NCBI GenBank assembly: GCA_002420015.1
Contig: DIHF01000025.1
Span: forward strand, 44,799-49,918
Source: Micavibrio sp. UBA5703
Lineage (GTDB): Bacteria > Pseudomonadota > Alphaproteobacteria > Micavibrionales > Micavibrionaceae
DNA: 5,120 nucleotides
Direction of reading: 5' to 3'
Shown here in pieces: positions 1-5,120 of this stretch (position 1 is the first letter of the stretch; each line of letters starts with the position of its first letter). The notes under the pieces are model-generated. The model was given only the letters and a program-made list of their open reading frames with translations, was not told where the DNA came from and made no database searches. The translations under genes and the position numbers were made by a program.

Positions 1-32
1 TCACCAAATCACCAAATCACCAAATCACTAAA
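1..32. repeat. Tandem array of an 8-bp unit at the end of fliE
   Basis: Three perfect copies of TCACCAAA and a fourth with one change (TCACTAAA) run head to tail from the first base of the window; the array may continue to the left. On the minus strand the unit reads TTTGGTGA, and the variant copy supplies the fliE stop codon TAG, followed at once by an in-frame TGA. The array therefore lies in the 3' end and downstream spacer of fliE. GGTGAT in each unit is complementary to part of the 16S rRNA 3' tail, so the copies could act as alternative ribosome-contact sites for the next gene on the minus strand; this is inference. Confidence 0.85.
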
Positions 33-345
33 CCGGCATCCGCATAATATCCTGATACGCCGAAATCAGCCTGTCGCGGATGGCCACGACGGTCTGGAGC
101 GTGAGCTCCGCCGAGGTCACGGCATTCACCACATCGGTCACATCGGCTGCGCCGGTCACGGCCTTGGCGCTCATGGTTTCGCCGGCCTTTAAGGTGTCGA
201 GGGTGTTGCGGGCGGTTTGCTTAAGAAAATCGGAAAAAGAGATGCCTTCGTCGTCGCCGCCGGATACGCCCTTGCTGCCAATACTCGAGGTCTTACCATA
301 AGCGTTGGCTGCTATATTTGGATCGATGATTTTATCAACAGGCAT
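28..345 (-). CDS. fliE: Flagellar hook-basal body complex protein FliE
   Basis: FliE is a small exported protein at the base of the flagellar rod, joining the MS ring and export gate to the proximal rod. The 105-residue length is normal for the family. The diagnostic part is the C-terminal half (about residues 60-105): a long helix with TSAELTLQTVVAIRD followed by SAYQDIMRMPV, the hallmark ending of FliE proteins. The N-terminal 35 residues are polar and glycine/serine rich, as expected for a disordered export signal; there is no cleavable signal peptide. The ATG is supported by an AAAGGAG ribosome site 6 bases upstream. It follows flgB and flgC on the same strand but is separated from flgC by a 137-bp spacer with a palindromic element, so it may be read through from flgB or expressed differently. 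The stop codon lies inside an 8-bp tandem repeat. Confidence 0.96.
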   Translation of the reverse strand: MPVDKIIDPNIAANAYGKTSSIGSKGVSGGDDEGISFSDFLKQTARNTLDTLKAGETMSAKAVTGAADVTDVVNAVTSAELTLQTVVAIRDRLISAYQDIMRMPV

Positions 346-351
346 TTCCGA

Positions 352-358
352 CTCCTTT
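352..358 (-). promoter_or_regulatory. Ribosome binding site of fliE
   Basis: The minus strand reads AAAGGAG, 6 bases before the fliE ATG. It is a strong Shine-Dalgarno match and fixes the start codon. It lies between the fliE start and the palindromic element, so it should stay accessible if that element folds in the mRNA. Confidence 0.85.
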
Positions 359-376
359 ACCCAAAGTTTAGCTTAC

Positions 377-448
377 CTGCATTCCCCGCGAAAGCGGGGA
401 TCTTTTTAAGCTACCCCCTTAAGATTCCCGCTTGCGCGGGAAATGCAG
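377..448. repeat. 72-bp palindromic element (paired REP-like hairpins) between flgC and fliE
   Basis: Left arm 377-410 and right arm 418-448 are inverted copies with 28 of 31 aligned positions identical plus one 3-base gap, around a 7-base centre CTACCCC. Each arm also contains its own hairpin. The left stem is 383-389/394-400 with a GAAA tetraloop; the right stem is 425-431/436-442 with loop TTGC. The core resembles the dispersed palindromes of the type ATTCCCGC...GCGGGAAT found in many proteobacterial genomes (recalled family knowledge, not searched). The nested symmetry suggests a REP doublet or MITE-like unit. As RNA it would form two hairpins or one long one in a flgBC-fliE transcript. 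On the minus strand no U-run follows, so it is not a standard terminator for that operon. No ORF is supported inside. Confidence 0.8.
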
Positions 449-482
449 ATTGAGATGCTCTCGCTTTCGCAACAACATTATC

Positions 483-902
483 CTAATTACGCAACATATC
501 AATCGTCCGCAGCATCATCGAGCGCGACTGCTCGATCATCCCGAGATTGGCCTCATAACTTCTCTGCGCCTCGCGGGCGTCCATGATCTCGATCATCATA
601 TCCACATTAGGCAGCTTCACATTGCCGTTTGCGTCCGCGCCCGGATGATCGGGCATGAATTTCACAGGAAAATCCGTTTTTCTGTCCTCGCTGATTTGGT
701 CGACCTCGACCAGATTAATGCCCTTTTTGCGGTCCAGTTCGTTTTTAAAGGTGATGACCTGCCGCCTGTAAGGATCTTCGTTCGGCGTGCCGGCCGCCGT
801 GTCGGCGTTGGCGACGTTCTCGGTAATGACCCTTATCCGCTCGCCCTGAGCCCTCATGCCCATGGCGGAAATTTGCATCGCGTTAAGAAGTTCCGATCCC
901 AT
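483..902 (-). CDS. flgC: Flagellar basal-body rod protein FlgC
   Basis: FlgC is a proximal rod subunit, exported through the flagellar type III apparatus and polymerised in the periplasm with FlgB, FlgF and FlgG. The 139-residue length is normal. The N-terminal rod/hook signature spans about residues 5-50, with NAMQISAMGMRAQGERIRVI, ENVANADT and DPYRRQ. The central segment contains the typical HPGAD...GNVKLPNVD region (about 86-101), and the C-terminal helix has the family marker EAQRSYEANL (about 111-120) before MLRTIDMLRN. The N- and C-terminal heptad helices are expected to form the inner tube coiled coil. The start ATG has an AAGGAGGG site 6 bases upstream that overlaps the flgB stop codon, so flgB and flgC are tightly coupled (12 bases apart). 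No truncation or missing motif is seen. Confidence 0.97.
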   Translation of the reverse strand: MGSELLNAMQISAMGMRAQGERIRVITENVANADTAAGTPNEDPYRRQVITFKNELDRKKGINLVEVDQISEDRKTDFPVKFMPDHPGADANGNVKLPNVDMMIEIMDAREAQRSYEANLGMIEQSRSMMLRTIDMLRN

Positions 903-908
903 AGTTTA

Positions 909-916
909 CCCTCCTT
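909..916 (-). promoter_or_regulatory. Ribosome binding site of flgC, overlapping the flgB stop
   Basis: The minus strand reads AAGGAGGG, an almost ideal Shine-Dalgarno, 6 bases before the flgC ATG. Its first two bases are the last two of the flgB TAA stop codon. Ribosomes ending flgB would sit on this site, which suggests translational coupling of the two rod proteins. Confidence 0.85.
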
Positions 917-1328
917 ACCTGACGCCCAGCGCCGTGCGAATCAACCCGACATTCTTTTGGTAAAGACTGGTCATCAGGTTGTAATCGGCGATGGTCTGGT
1001 TAGAATTGATAAGCTGCTCTTCCATAATCACGGCATTCCCCACCGGCGCGACTTCGTATACTTCCTTCTGCTTGCGCTCCTGCGCTTCCGGGATATCGTT
1101 CGGCGGCGGCATATGGTTGGGCTTCGTGGTTTCCAGAGAAACCGACTGAGTCCCCTGCGCCGTAACATCTTTTAATACCTTACCGAAATCGACCGGCAGC
1201 AAATCCTGCGGCTTGTATTTGGGCGTATCGGCGTTGGAGATATTCTGCGCGATAATGCGTTGGCGCATGTTGAGATAATCCATTTTTGCGCCAAGGGCTT
1301 TAAAAAGAGCCAGATTTTCTGTAGTCAT
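915..1328 (-). CDS. flgB: Flagellar basal-body rod protein FlgB
   Basis: FlgB is the proximal rod subunit thought to sit directly on FliE. It is exported by the flagellar type III system without a cleaved signal. The 137-residue length fits the family. The N-terminal rod signature is clear at about residues 7-40: ALFKALGAKMDYLNMRQRII, then AQNISNADTPKYKPQD. The C-terminal part has the FlgB-type GNAV...EEQLINSNQTIADYNLMTSLYQKN stretch (about 97-126) and ends in a helix LIRTALGVR. The middle (about 52-85) is polar and proline rich, as is usual for this variable region. The ATG is preceded by AAAAAAGG about 9 bases upstream, a modest ribosome site. It is the first gene of the minus-strand rod operon, just downstream of a sigma-54 promoter, and it is divergent from the FlhX-like gene. 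Confidence 0.97.
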   Translation of the reverse strand: MTTENLALFKALGAKMDYLNMRQRIIAQNISNADTPKYKPQDLLPVDFGKVLKDVTAQGTQSVSLETTKPNHMPPPNDIPEAQERKQKEVYEVAPVGNAVIMEEQLINSNQTIADYNLMTSLYQKNVGLIRTALGVR

Positions 1329-1366
1329 GGTTAGATACCTTTTTTGAACCCACCTGTTGGAACAAA

Positions 1367-1382
1367 TGCAGGAAGTGTGCCA
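1367..1382 (-). promoter_or_regulatory. Sigma-54 (-24/-12) promoter of the flgB-flgC-fliE operon
   Basis: On the minus strand the site reads TGGCACACTTCCTGCA. It carries the -24 GG and -12 GC dinucleotides with exactly 10 bases between them, and matches the sigma-54 consensus TGGCACG-N4-TTGCA at all but two defined positions. Transcription should begin near 1356, giving a leader of about 28 bases to the flgB ATG that contains the flgB ribosome site. RpoN control of rod and hook genes is well known in Caulobacter and other polar flagellates. Sigma-54 promoters need an enhancer-binding activator (FlbD/FleR type), whose sites would fall inside the divergent flhX-like gene. The site ends one base before the proposed GTG of that gene. 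Confidence 0.8.
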
Positions 1383-1760
1383 GTGGTAGATCTTTACGAT
1401 AATGACGATGAAAACGGCGGGAAAACTCCGCTAAGTGGTTCAAATACAGGGAAAATTCCCAAAAGACAGGTTGCCGTCGCGCTTAAAGAATCCGATAAAA
1501 GGCCCGAAATTCCGCGTATTACCGCTGCCGGACGGGGAAAAATTGCCGAGAAGATCCTGCAACTGGCTTTTGACAATGGAATCCGCGTGCGCGAGGACGG
1601 CGAACTGGCGGAAATGCTGGCACAGTTCGAAATCGACTCCCCCATCCCGAGCGAGGCTTTCATGGCGGTGGCCGAGATACTGGCTTATGTCTACCGTGCC
1701 AACGGCGCGCCAAATCCTTTTGATGCACTGCTGGATAATGCTATGAATGAAAAGGAATGA
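1383..1760 (+). CDS. Standalone FlhB C-terminal-domain protein (FlhX-like export switch paralog)
   Basis: Residues about 29-113 match the cytosolic domain of FlhB/YscU: QVAVALK at the position following the FlhB NPTH site, then RPEIPRITAAGRGKIAEKIL, GIRVREDGELAEML and a C-terminal IPSEAFMAVAEILAYVYRANG. The four N-terminal membrane helices of FlhB and the NPTH autocleavage motif are absent, so this is a soluble domain paralog like FlhX of epsilonproteobacteria or YlqH of Bacillus. FlhB-C controls the rod/hook to filament export switch; a supporting or substituting role is inferred. The first 28 residues are acidic then polar and look disordered. The GTG at 1383 was chosen because AGGAAG (1370-1375) lies 7 bases upstream; the longer TTG start at 1344 has no ribosome site and would place the flgB promoter inside the gene. 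It shares an ATGA junction with the next gene. A full-length flhB is expected elsewhere. Confidence 0.88.
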   Translation: MVDLYDNDDENGGKTPLSGSNTGKIPKRQVAVALKESDKRPEIPRITAAGRGKIAEKILQLAFDNGIRVREDGELAEMLAQFEIDSPIPSEAFMAVAEILAYVYRANGAPNPFDALLDNAMNEKE

Positions 1761-2035
1761 GCAGTGATACAAACGCCGGGCAAAACTACGAGGAACGTTT
1801 CCACGAACTGACGGTTTTCGTCGAGGAGGCGCTCGTAAAAGTGCGCAACGACGAAATGCCGGACCTTTCACAACTCGACGGGCGCGTTGCCGGACTTTGC
1901 GCCGATATCGAAGCCGCCGAGCCGCAGGTACAATCCTATGTCCAGCCGTTGATGGCCACCATGATCGGCAGGCTGGATGAACTGGCCACGGCGCTGAACG
2001 AATATCAGCAAAAACTCCAAAGCGGCCAGGGGTAA
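1757..2035 (+). CDS. Small helical protein of unknown function in the flagellar operon
   Basis: This 92-residue product is not recognised with confidence. It is soluble, without signal peptide or membrane segment, slightly acidic and almost entirely predicted helical. Helix 1 covers about residues 10-31 (YEERFHELTVFVEEALVKVR), a second follows PDLSQLDGRVAGLCADIEAA (about 35-54), and a third is LMATMIGRLDELATALNEYQQKL (about 65-87). A three-helix bundle of this size resembles flagellar chaperones of the FliT/FlgN kind, but this is inference from shape and context only. Its ATG overlaps the stop of the FlhX-like gene (ATGA). The only purine-rich sequence (AAAAGGA) abuts the ATG with almost no spacing, so translation probably depends on reinitiation after the upstream gene. 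fliO begins 4 bases after its stop. The ordinary codon use argues for a real gene. Confidence 0.85.
   Translation: MSSDTNAGQNYEERFHELTVFVEEALVKVRNDEMPDLSQLDGRVAGLCADIEAAEPQVQSYVQPLMATMIGRLDELATALNEYQQKLQSGQG
2028..2032 (+). promoter_or_regulatory. Ribosome binding site of fliO
   Basis: AGGGG lies 7 bases before the fliO ATG and inside the last codons of the preceding small gene. It supports the fliO start and coupling within the operon. Confidence 0.7.
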
Positions 2036-2039
2036 AATA

Positions 2040-2330
2040 ATGGAATCCGAACTTCCCCAGATTTTGCGCCTTGTTCTTGCCCTCGCCTTCGTGCTGGCGC
2101 TGATGGGCGGGCTGGCTTATGCGCTTAAGCGGCTGGGATTATCCACAGGAATAAGCCCGGCAAACTCTGCCAAACGGCGTCTTGGGATTGTCGAATCCCT
2201 GCCGCTGGATGCGCGCCACCGCGCCGTGATCCTGCGCCGCGACGACAAGGAGCATCTTGTCATTCTGGGGCCAAACGGGGAAACTGTTGTCGAAACGGAT
2301 ATAAAGCCAGATGAAAATAAAAATGATTAG
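2040..2330 (+). CDS. fliO: Flagellar biosynthesis protein FliO
   Basis: FliO is an inner-membrane protein that helps assemble and stabilise the FliP ring of the export gate. The protein has 96 residues: one membrane helix at about 8-29 (ILRLVLALAFVLALMGGLAYAL) followed by basic residues KR, then a cytosolic domain with the FliO pattern RLGIVESLPLDARHRAVILR and KEHLVILGPNGETVVET (about 47-86), and a charged tail. Length is within the range of short FliO proteins, which are poorly conserved outside this core. The ATG has AGGGG 7 bases upstream. The 3' end overlaps the start of fliP by 20 bases in another frame, the usual fliO-fliP order. The identification rests on the VESL...R..VILRRD...HLVILG pattern together with its position directly before fliP. 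Confidence 0.92.
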   Translation: MESELPQILRLVLALAFVLALMGGLAYALKRLGLSTGISPANSAKRRLGIVESLPLDARHRAVILRRDDKEHLVILGPNGETVVETDIKPDENKND

Positions 2331-3156
2331 ACCGTCATTGCGAGGCGCAAAAAAATTGTCCCTCACCAAAGCCTGTCTCGCACTCGCGCTGACTTCATTT
2401 GTGACGCTGTGCATTCTGGCGGGGCATGAGGCGCTGGCACAGAATATCTCCCTCGATCTTGGCGGCGATGGCACCGGAACCGTATCGGGCCGCGTGATCC
2501 AGCTCGTTGCGATCCTGACGATCCTCTCGCTCGCGCCCTCTATCCTCATCATGATGACCAGTTTTACACGCATCATCGTGGTGCTTTCGTTCCTGCGCAC
2601 GGCCATCGGCATCCAGCAAACGCCGCCCAACACGGTGATGATTTCACTCGCGCTTTTCCTGACGTTCTTCATCATGGCGCCGACCTTCGAGGTTGCCTAC
2701 AACGAAGCTGTCAAGCCCCTGATGGCCGAACAGATCGACGAAATCGAGGCGTTCAACAAGGGTATTGCACCTTTCCGCGCCTTCATGCTCAAGCATGTGC
2801 GGGAACAGGATCTTGAACTATTCGCCAATTTCAGCAAGCAAGGCCCGTTCGAAAACGCCGACGCCATCCCGCTGCAGGTCATCATTCCGGGCTTTATGAT
2901 TTCCGAGCTGCGCCGCGCCTTTGAAATCGGGTTTATGCTGTTCCTGCCGTTTCTGATTATCGACCTTGTGACGGCGGCGATCCTGATGTCGATGGGGATG
3001 ATGATGCTGCCGCCCGTGACGATCTCCCTGCCCTTCAAGATCATCTTTTTCGTGTTGGTCGATGGCTGGTACCTGATCGCCGGATCGCTGATCCAGGGGT
3101 TTGAAAGCGTCCCCACCCCCAGCCTTGCCCCTGCCGTCCCCGGCACAGGTCCGTAA
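2311..3156 (+). CDS. fliP: Flagellar type III export gate protein FliP
   Basis: FliP forms, with FliQ and FliR, the helical inner-membrane gate through which rod, hook and filament subunits pass. From the ATG at 2311 the product has 281 residues. A signal peptide is seen (hydrophobic core about 21-37, ALA then Q at 44 as likely cleavage site), as known for FliP. Conserved blocks are SFTRIIVVLSFLRTAIGIQQ, PPNTVMISLALFLTFFIMAP (about 105-124) and GFMLFLPFLIIDLVTAAILM (about 207-226), with the MLPPVTISLPFKIIFF gate region and a last hydrophobic segment ending QGF at 264. Four membrane-type helices follow the signal. The start is uncertain: neither ATG 2311 nor 2323 has a good ribosome site, whereas TTG 2356 has GAGG 10 bases upstream and would give 266 residues with a normal signal peptide. 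It overlaps fliO by 20 bases. Confidence 0.96.
   Translation: MKIKMIRPSLRGAKKLSLTKACLALALTSFVTLCILAGHEALAQNISLDLGGDGTGTVSGRVIQLVAILTILSLAPSILIMMTSFTRIIVVLSFLRTAIGIQQTPPNTVMISLALFLTFFIMAPTFEVAYNEAVKPLMAEQIDEIEAFNKGIAPFRAFMLKHVREQDLELFANFSKQGPFENADAIPLQVIIPGFMISELRRAFEIGFMLFLPFLIIDLVTAAILMSMGMMMLPPVTISLPFKIIFFVLVDGWYLIAGSLIQGFESVPTPSLAPAVPGTGP
2333..2345. repeat. Possible fragment of a dispersed repeat at the 5' end of fliP
   Basis: CGTCATTGCGAGG matches the start of a dispersed palindromic repeat (CGTCATTGCGAG...) that recurs in many bacterial genomes, including alphaproteobacteria; this is recalled, not searched. Here it lies between the annotated fliP ATG and the hydrophobic signal sequence and would encode part of an unusual SLRG segment. 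The second arm of such a palindrome is not seen, so it may be a remnant or chance similarity. Confidence 0.4.
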
Positions 3157-3164
3157 TCTTCCTC

Positions 3165-5120
3165 TTAGTTGGAAGGCGTCTGCGAACCCTTGTAGGAATC
3201 CAAAAATCCCTTAAACATATCAACTTCCGACACGATGCTGAGCAGCGTGTCGCGGTCGGCAAGGGCGGCATTCTGGCGTGGGCGCGTGACGACCTCGAAC
3301 ATCCGTGACTTTTCCGTTTGCAGCATCGCATCGGCGTATTTCTCGCGCATATTCGCAAGGGCGATGCGGTCGCTGGCCAGATTGAGCGCGATGGCATGGT
3401 GAAGGATAAAAGTTGCGTCCTCTTCATTCAGGGGCCGTGTCAGGGATATATCGCGGTCAAGGATGACATCGCCCAGTGCCTCCGCCGCATCGTCCCAATA
3501 AGCGGCCTTCCACGCGACGTCGGCGCGCAGGCGGTTGACATCCTGGGTGCGTTCCATCCCCTTCAGAACGGCCAGCGCCAGATCGGGCTTTTTATCCTGT
3601 GAGTAGGCACGGGCACGCAAAAGGGAAATCTCGTTATAGCGCGCTGGCGTTGCAGTCTCGGGCGGCAAGCTTTTCAAGATACCCTCCGCCTTGTCCAGCG
3701 CGACGATGGCCTTGACCGGTTGCGCCGCCAGCAGGCGAATGGCCGCCAGACGAACCGATACGCGGGCCGCGTCATCGCCGCTCAGGCGGTGCTCAATCTG
3801 GTTCTGGAGCAGATCCCCCGCCCGGTCGAGCAGATCGGCCTGCACCAGACGCTCGGCCAGCATCTCGACGACTTTGTCGCCATCGGCGCCTGCCGGGGTC
3901 AACTCGCCGAACTGCTCATACAGCGCCACGGCATCCAGCGGCGAAACATCGTTCAGATGCGGCCCGATAAAAAGATCGGTGAAAGCCTGCGTCATTTCCT
4001 CGGTGATACGCTTGCCGAGCTGGGTGCCCGCCGAATAGGCCGTGGCATCGCGCATGATGGTCAGCCCCTTGATATAGTCCTTGGCATCGAAATAAGTGCG
4101 CCCGAGCCAATAGGAAATACTGGCCTCAAGCTGATCGCCACGCCATGCGTAGCGAAGGCGCTCGAGATTGTCGATGGCCTTGTCGAGCTTGATATCGCCC
4201 TCCTGCACCTGAAGCCGGGTCAGCGCCAGCCCGGCCTTGGCGCGGTAAAGATCGTCTGGCCCTTCAACCAGTTTCTTCCATATCTTTTTGGTTTCATCCG
4301 TCTGCCCGGCCTGACGGAAAGATTCGCCCTGAAGATATTGCAAGGCCGCCAGAAACGGCGGCGCAAGTATTTTCTTGTCGCCATTGACAATATCCAGAAG
4401 ATCATCGCCCAGATCGATATTGCCGCCGCGCAAGGCAATCTCCGCCAGAGCCAGAACCAGCCGCGTGCGCGCCGCCTCGGGATAATCGTATAACGGGTCG
4501 AGAGCGACAGGCATGATCTCGTAGGCCTGTTGCCAGTCGCCAAGATCGGCAAGGGCGGCGGCACGCCAGAAATTCACTTCCTCATAGGGTTTGAGCGCAT
4601 CAATGGACAACTCGTTAAAAGCCTCCTCGCTGTCGCCGTTCATGACATTGGCCGCGCCGCGCAGCGCCAGAAAATCCGGGTTAGATTCAAGCTCCGGCAT
4701 TTCTTCCTGTGCGAAGCTGATAAAGCCCAGGGCCTCGGCCGCCCGTCCGTTCGCCAGATGCATGCGAGCCAGAATCAAAAGCGTCTCAAGCTTCTCTCCT
4801 TCGGGCATCCCATTCATTTTGCCGAGCATCACGGTTTTATTCTGATCGAGCACATCAAGGCCGCCCATACGCCATTCGGAAAAACTGTATATGCGCGGCG
4901 CCGTGCTCTTTTTCTTTTCCTTCTTTTGACCTTTTTCATCCTCGCCCCCCTCTTCCGGTGGCTTCTCTTTCTCATGCGACATCGCCAGCAACGTTTCAGA
5001 AGCAATCGCCAGACCGCCGGGACGCGTAACCTCAACGCCATACTCTGTGACCTTGACCTCAAGATCATCGACTTTGGGACGGATCGCGAGCCCCGCGTGA
5101 GAGGCCAGCATGTCAAAATC
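3165..5120 (-). CDS. Large TPR-repeat protein, 5' end outside the window
   Basis: The frame is open to the window edge, with Asp-Phe-Asp before the first Met at 5111, and no ribosome site is visible, so the true start probably lies further right. Numbered from that Met, 648 residues are visible. Residues 1-45 look like a beta-rich segment (LEVKVTEYGVEVTRPGGLAI). Residues 46-70 are a highly charged Lys/Glu linker. From about 100 onward it is continuous helical-hairpin repeats of TPR/Sel1-like type, for example MHLANGRAAEALGFISFAQ (117-135), ALRGAANVMNGDSEEAFNEL and RAAALADLGDWQQAYEIM (183-200), ending in a non-repetitive helical tail. TPR arrays bind proteins; no catalytic motif is seen. It converges on fliP, with stops 8 bases apart. 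Location suggests a flagellar or envelope scaffold, but the function is unknown. Whether it is secreted or anchored cannot be judged without the N-terminus. Confidence 0.9.
   Translation of the reverse strand, partial: DFDMLASHAGLAIRPKVDDLEVKVTEYGVEVTRPGGLAIASETLLAMSHEKEKPPEEGGEDEKGQKKEKKKSTAPRIYSFSEWRMGGLDVLDQNKTVMLGKMNGMPEGEKLETLLILARMHLANGRAAEALGFISFAQEEMPELESNPDFLALRGAANVMNGDSEEAFNELSIDALKPYEEVNFWRAAALADLGDWQQAYEIMPVALDPLYDYPEAARTRLVLALAEIALRGGNIDLGDDLLDIVNGDKKILAPPFLAALQYLQGESFRQAGQTDETKKIWKKLVEGPDDLYRAKAGLALTRLQVQEGDIKLDKAIDNLERLRYAWRGDQLEASISYWLGRTYFDAKDYIKGLTIMRDATAYSAGTQLGKRITEEMTQAFTDLFIGPHLNDVSPLDAVALYEQFGELTPAGADGDKVVEMLAERLVQADLLDRAGDLLQNQIEHRLSGDDAARVSVRLAAIRLLAAQPVKAIVALDKAEGILKSLPPETATPARYNEISLLRARAYSQDKKPDLALAVLKGMERTQDVNRLRADVAWKAAYWDDAAEALGDVILDRDISLTRPLNEEDATFILHHAIALNLASDRIALANMREKYADAMLQTEKSRMFEVVTRPRQNAALADRDTLLSIVSEVDMFKGFLDSYKGSQTPSN

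Noticed and set aside
1..32. CRISPR array
   Set aside because: The units are 8 bp and directly adjacent, without spacers; this is a simple tandem repeat.
384..407. Hairpin with a GAAA loop followed by TTTTT, resembling a plus-strand intrinsic terminator
   Set aside because: No plus-strand gene ends here, and the structure is explained by the symmetrical palindrome; only a role against antisense transcription would be left.
432..1175. Long plus-strand open frame of 247 codons
   Set aside because: It lies antisense to flgC and flgB, which have strong family motifs and ribosome sites. The translation is rich in Arg/His and shows no domain; it is a shadow of the real genes.
1354..1370. Plus-strand sigma-54-like sequence TTGGAACAAATGCA
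   Set aside because: Only 7 bases separate GG and GC instead of 10, so it cannot be a functional -24/-12 element.
1344..1382. Longer TTG start for the FlhX-like gene
   Set aside because: There is no Shine-Dalgarno before the TTG, and the added 13 residues would overlap the sigma-54 promoter of flgB; GTG 1383 has AGGAAG at good spacing.
3157..3164. Terminator between fliP and the TPR gene
   Set aside because: Only 8 bases lie between the convergent stops, and no stem with a T-run is visible in or next to them.
3720..4493. Plus-strand open frame of 257 codons
   Set aside because: It is antisense to the TPR gene, has no ribosome site and no recognisable motif; it follows from the codon bias of the opposite strand.

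Overview
The window is part of a chromosomal flagellar gene cluster from a Gram-negative bacterium, most likely an alphaproteobacterium. That placement is an inference from three things: the flgB-flgC-fliE order, the moderately GC-rich codon use, and the linkage of fliO/fliP to a small FlhB C-terminal-domain protein and a large TPR protein. No 16S or phylogenetic marker is present, so order and genus cannot be given.

Layout. The left third, minus strand, is a rod operon read right to left: flgB, flgC, then fliE after a 137-bp gap. A strong sigma-54 (-24/-12) promoter lies just upstream of flgB. The flgC-fliE gap holds a roughly 72-bp, nearly symmetrical palindromic element made of two hairpins. 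The extreme left edge, after fliE, carries a short tandem array of an 8-bp unit. The middle, plus strand, is a compact divergent operon with ATGA-type junctions, short gaps or overlaps: a standalone FlhB C-terminal-domain protein (FlhX-like), an unrecognised 92-residue helical protein, fliO and fliP. The right 40%, minus strand, is one long TPR-rich gene that converges on fliP with only 8 bp between the stop codons; its 5' end lies outside the window.

How the genes work together. FliP is a core subunit of the FliPQR export gate and FliO is its assembly factor. The FlhX-like protein resembles the cytosolic half of FlhB, the part that governs substrate specificity of the flagellar type III export apparatus. 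FlgB, FlgC and FliE are among the first exported substrates and build the proximal rod and its junction with the MS ring and gate. Early export machinery and its first substrates are thus made from a single divergent control region. The 92-residue protein and the TPR protein are probably flagellar accessory proteins by location only.

No RNA genes, CRISPR arrays, insertion sequences or phage genes are seen, and there is no gene-free stretch longer than 300 bases. The least explained items are the FlhX-like paralog, the 92-residue protein, the palindromic element, a repeat-like sequence at the start of fliP, and the TPR gene.
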